Positions 34,577 to 36,414 of a DNA stretch of 36,414 bases are shown one piece after another. Source of the DNA: Akkermansiaceae bacterium. Its GTDB lineage: Bacteria > Verrucomicrobiota > Verrucomicrobiia > Verrucomicrobiales > Akkermansiaceae. The position numbers were made by a program, and so were the translations under genes. The notes below the pieces were generated by a model. That model was not told the DNA's origin. It searched no databases and saw nothing but the letters and a program-made list of their open reading frames with translations. Location of the stretch: assembly GCA_028822935.1 (NCBI GenBank), contig JAPKCM010000040.1:1-36414 (forward strand), in the 5' to 3' direction. Positions within the stretch are counted from its first letter, which is position 1, and every line of letters begins with the position of its first letter.

Positions 34577-34858
34577 TTATGGGTAACCACAACCGGAATG
34601 AAGTGGAGATAGCCAACGGCACATGAATAGGATGGATAGGATATTTGGGTTGGGGAGCTTCTCATCCTGTCGAACAAGAGCTGGATAAACGTAATACTGA
34701 CGCAGCGTATCCTTGTAGAGCGTGCTCTTCCAGTCGTGGCGAGTCACTTTTCCGTGCGGAACTTCCGGCTTCACCTGAGAGTCGGCCCCCAACTTGTATT
34801 TTGTCTGGACGAGAGAAAGGGCCGGAAGGAGGGCTAAAAGCAAAGCGCGTTTGAGCAT
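34577..34858 (-). pseudogene. 5' fragment of a secreted esterase
   Basis: From ATG 34856-34858, a signal peptide (MLKRALLLALLPALSLV) is followed by YKLGADSQVKPEVPHGKVTR, HDWKSTLYKDTLRQYYVYPAL. This is the N-terminal segment of planctomycete and verrucomicrobial enterochelin-esterase-like hydrolases (Y.LG.DS....VP.G.VT.h.w.S..f.gT.R.YyVY.Pa). Homology stops after about residue 55; the remaining ~38 codons (RQDEKLPNPNILSILFMC...) do not continue the alpha/beta-hydrolase fold, and the catalytic part is absent. I infer a truncated, inactive gene. The neighbouring intact hydrolase at 34943 is divergent and unrelated in sequence. Confidence 0.55.
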
Positions 34859-34942
34859 GGGAAGATCAAAAAGGATGAACGCCGGGAGAGGAAAGGACGA
34901 AAGCTGCTTAGAAATGGCCTTCCTCAACCGTAAGAAATCTCC

Positions 34943-35749
34943 GTGAAAGCACTCTGCCTCCTTCCCCTTCTCCTCGCACCTCTCTTTGCCGCGCCCAAAC
35001 CCGACAAATTGGTCCCCTTTAAGAAAGTCGGTGATGTCGAACTCAAGCTGCACGTTTTTAATCCAAAAGGTCACAAAGCGAGCGACTCCCGCCCGGCCAT
35101 CGTCTTTTTCTTCGGAGGAGGCTGGAACGGCGGATCACCCTCACAATTCTACCCACAAAGCGCCCACCTTGCTTCCCTCGGAATGGTGGCCATCAGCGCC
35201 GAGTATCGCGTAAAATCCCGCAATGGCACAACTCCTCTCGAATGCGTCCAAGACGGCAACTCCACCATCCGCTGGGTCCGGACCCACGCCAAGGAACTGG
35301 GCATCAATCCGAAAATGATCGCAGCCGGAGGAGGATCCGCCGGAGGTCATGTCGCAGCAGCCACCGGCACCACCAAGGGCATTTTTGAAAAAGGCGAAGA
35401 CCTTCTCGTGGGCGCGCAACCCGATGCCCTCGTACTCTTCAATCCCGTCTTCGATAATAGCAAGGAAGGCTACGGCTACGACCGGGTAAAATCCTACTGG
35501 AAAAGAATTTCCCCCCTCCACAATATCGACAAGAACTCCCCTCCCACCATCGTCTTCCTAGGAACCAACGATAGTCTCATCCCTACCTCCACCGCGGAAA
35601 AATACCGTCGGGCGATGGAAAAAGCGGGCGTCCGTTGCGACCTCCACCTTTATCAAGGCGAACCCCACGGATTCTTCAACAAGAGCAAATACAACGAAAC
35701 CGTCGCCGCGATGGACGCCTTCCTTAAGGAACTGGGATACCTCAGGTAG
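34943..35749 (+). CDS. Secreted alpha/beta hydrolase (esterase/lipase)
   Basis: A 268-residue exported hydrolase with GTG start 34943. Signal peptide 1-17 (LLPLLLAPLFAAP). Fold landmarks: FFFGGGWNGG oxyanion-hole loop (HGGGW-like, with Phe replacing His), ISAEYRVKSRNGT, nucleophile serine in AAGGGSAGGHVA, Asp in FLGTNDSLIP, and catalytic His in YQGEPHGFFNKS. These features match the alpha/beta hydrolase fold-3 (hormone-sensitive-lipase-like) group common near sulfatases and glycan-degradation genes. The substrate is probably an acetyl or other small ester on a polysaccharide. It reads away from the truncated esterase, with 84 bases between their starts. Confidence 0.85.
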   Translation: MKALCLLPLLLAPLFAAPKPDKLVPFKKVGDVELKLHVFNPKGHKASDSRPAIVFFFGGGWNGGSPSQFYPQSAHLASLGMVAISAEYRVKSRNGTTPLECVQDGNSTIRWVRTHAKELGINPKMIAAGGGSAGGHVAAATGTTKGIFEKGEDLLVGAQPDALVLFNPVFDNSKEGYGYDRVKSYWKRISPLHNIDKNSPPTIVFLGTNDSLIPTSTAEKYRRAMEKAGVRCDLHLYQGEPHGFFNKSKYNETVAAMDAFLKELGYLR

Positions 35750-35932
35750 ATGGCATTCTAGCCTCCGTGGCCAAAGATTTCGATAGAAGCGTAGTGTCGC
35801 GGAATCGGATTACTCCATTATTCTTTTTGCAGATCCCGAAACGACCAGATCTCCCCCGCTAAACCTTCCAAAGCCCCCCTCGGCTTCCGCGCGCCATCGC
35901 GCCTCCGGGGACCGAACCGCTCCCGGCTTTTC

Positions 35933-36414
35933 TCAAAGACCCCGCACAAACGCCCGTGAACCAATCACCGCTCCATCGGCAAAGTATCTCACCCGACAAC
36001 TCACCGCCTTGCTAATCGCGAGATCACGCGCATCACTCGAAGTCTCCAAACGCTTTAACTCCGCTTCAAATTCTTCGCGCTTCATCCCCTTCCGGGAAAC
36101 TTTCGCTTCTAATTTGATCGCTCCGTCTTTCGAGGTCACCGCCCGCTTGGAAATCACCTCCACCGCTCCACGCAGAAGCATCGCACGATATCCTTTCGCA
36201 ACACTCGTCTTGGCCCCCTCACCCACCTTCTGCGACCAAGCCCGCGACGAACCCGCAGTCCCCTGATGGGCATGCAAAGCCCGCACCAACCTTGCCTGAG
36301 CCTTCTTCCCACCTGCCGCCGCCTCCCCATAGCTACTCCAACGATAATCCGCCGGATCATCCACCATCCCAGCGCGCACCGGATTGAGATCAATGTAAGC
36401 CGCCATCGTCCGCG
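35933..36414 (-). CDS. REP-associated tyrosine transposase, C-terminal part (truncated by window edge)
   Basis: The minus-strand frame is open to the window end, so this is the C-terminal ~160 residues only. It contains the Y1-transposase (IS200/RAYT-like) signature YIDLNPVRAGMVDDPADYRWSSYGEA near the start, followed by a basic C-terminal region (KRAVTSKDGAIKLEAKVSRKG). The HUH-motif half lies outside. RAYTs cut single-stranded REP palindromes and are usually domesticated single-copy genes. The 183-base gap on its 3' side (35750-35932) is GC-rich, with short palindromes such as GCGCG-CCAT-CGCGC at about 35888-35901, possible REP elements. Confidence 0.85.
   Translation of the reverse strand, partial: RTMAAYIDLNPVRAGMVDDPADYRWSSYGEAAAGGKKAQARLVRALHAHQGTAGSSRAWSQKVGEGAKTSVAKGYRAMLLRGAVEVISKRAVTSKDGAIKLEAKVSRKGMKREEFEAELKRLETSSDARDLAISKAVSCRVRYFADGAVIGSRAFVRGL

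Noticed and set aside
1-36414. CRISPR array, defence island or toxin-antitoxin locus
   Set aside because: No regularly spaced direct repeats and no cas, restriction, or recognised toxin-antitoxin genes were seen; the entericidin-like gene is single and envelope-type.

Overview
The window looks like chromosomal DNA of a verrucomicrobium (phylum Verrucomicrobiota), probably an aquatic, polysaccharide-degrading member. This is inferred from the mix of genes: LL-diaminopimelate aminotransferase, formylglycine sulfatases, PEP-CTERM secreted proteins ending in V-PEP-S plus an RRRR tail, PQQ-type propeller and Gfo/Idh families, an ExoVII small subunit overlapping dxs, and secreted proteins with the short C-terminal module (W...LQSS...LFRL) common in that phylum. 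No rRNA gene is present to settle it.

Left part (1-2062): a stretch with no intact gene, an MFS transporter, a decayed tyrosine-recombinase fragment and a tRNA-Arg(CCT). Together these look like an old integration site. Housekeeping block (2082-13300): ftsY, cutA, a cytosolic NtrB/NtrC-like two-component pair, a large GT-C-like membrane protein, xseB-dxs, a PQQ-propeller remnant carrying the likely dxs terminator, kdsD/kpsF, a CNT nucleoside transporter and a small secreted protein.

Middle (13301-22404): a secreted alpha/beta hydrolase, two tandem spermidine-synthase-like proteins, an HExxH membrane protein, then a leftward four-gene run: an RG-rich protein, hflK, hflC, and a 42-residue entericidin-like lipoprotein closed by a strong intrinsic terminator. 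An aldo/keto reductase lies upstream of this run.

Right part (22615-36414): two sulfatases of different active-site subtype with a serine-protease remnant between them, a secreted TPR-redoxin fusion, a DUF3160-like gene with three in-frame stops, two frameshifted PEP-CTERM genes, a Gfo/Idh oxidoreductase, a compact set of three small membrane-protein genes, dapL, a truncated esterase, a secreted alpha/beta hydrolase, and the C-terminal half of a REP-associated tyrosine transposase cut by the window end. Secreted-protein genes here are unusually decayed, while the housekeeping genes are intact.

No wholly new defence or mobile system could be demonstrated. The most unusual items are the RG-rich protein beside HflKC and entericidin, the nonsense-riddled DUF3160 gene that keeps its frame, the hidden integrase and protease remnants, and the small membrane-protein trio. 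All family calls come from reading motifs by eye; no database search was run.
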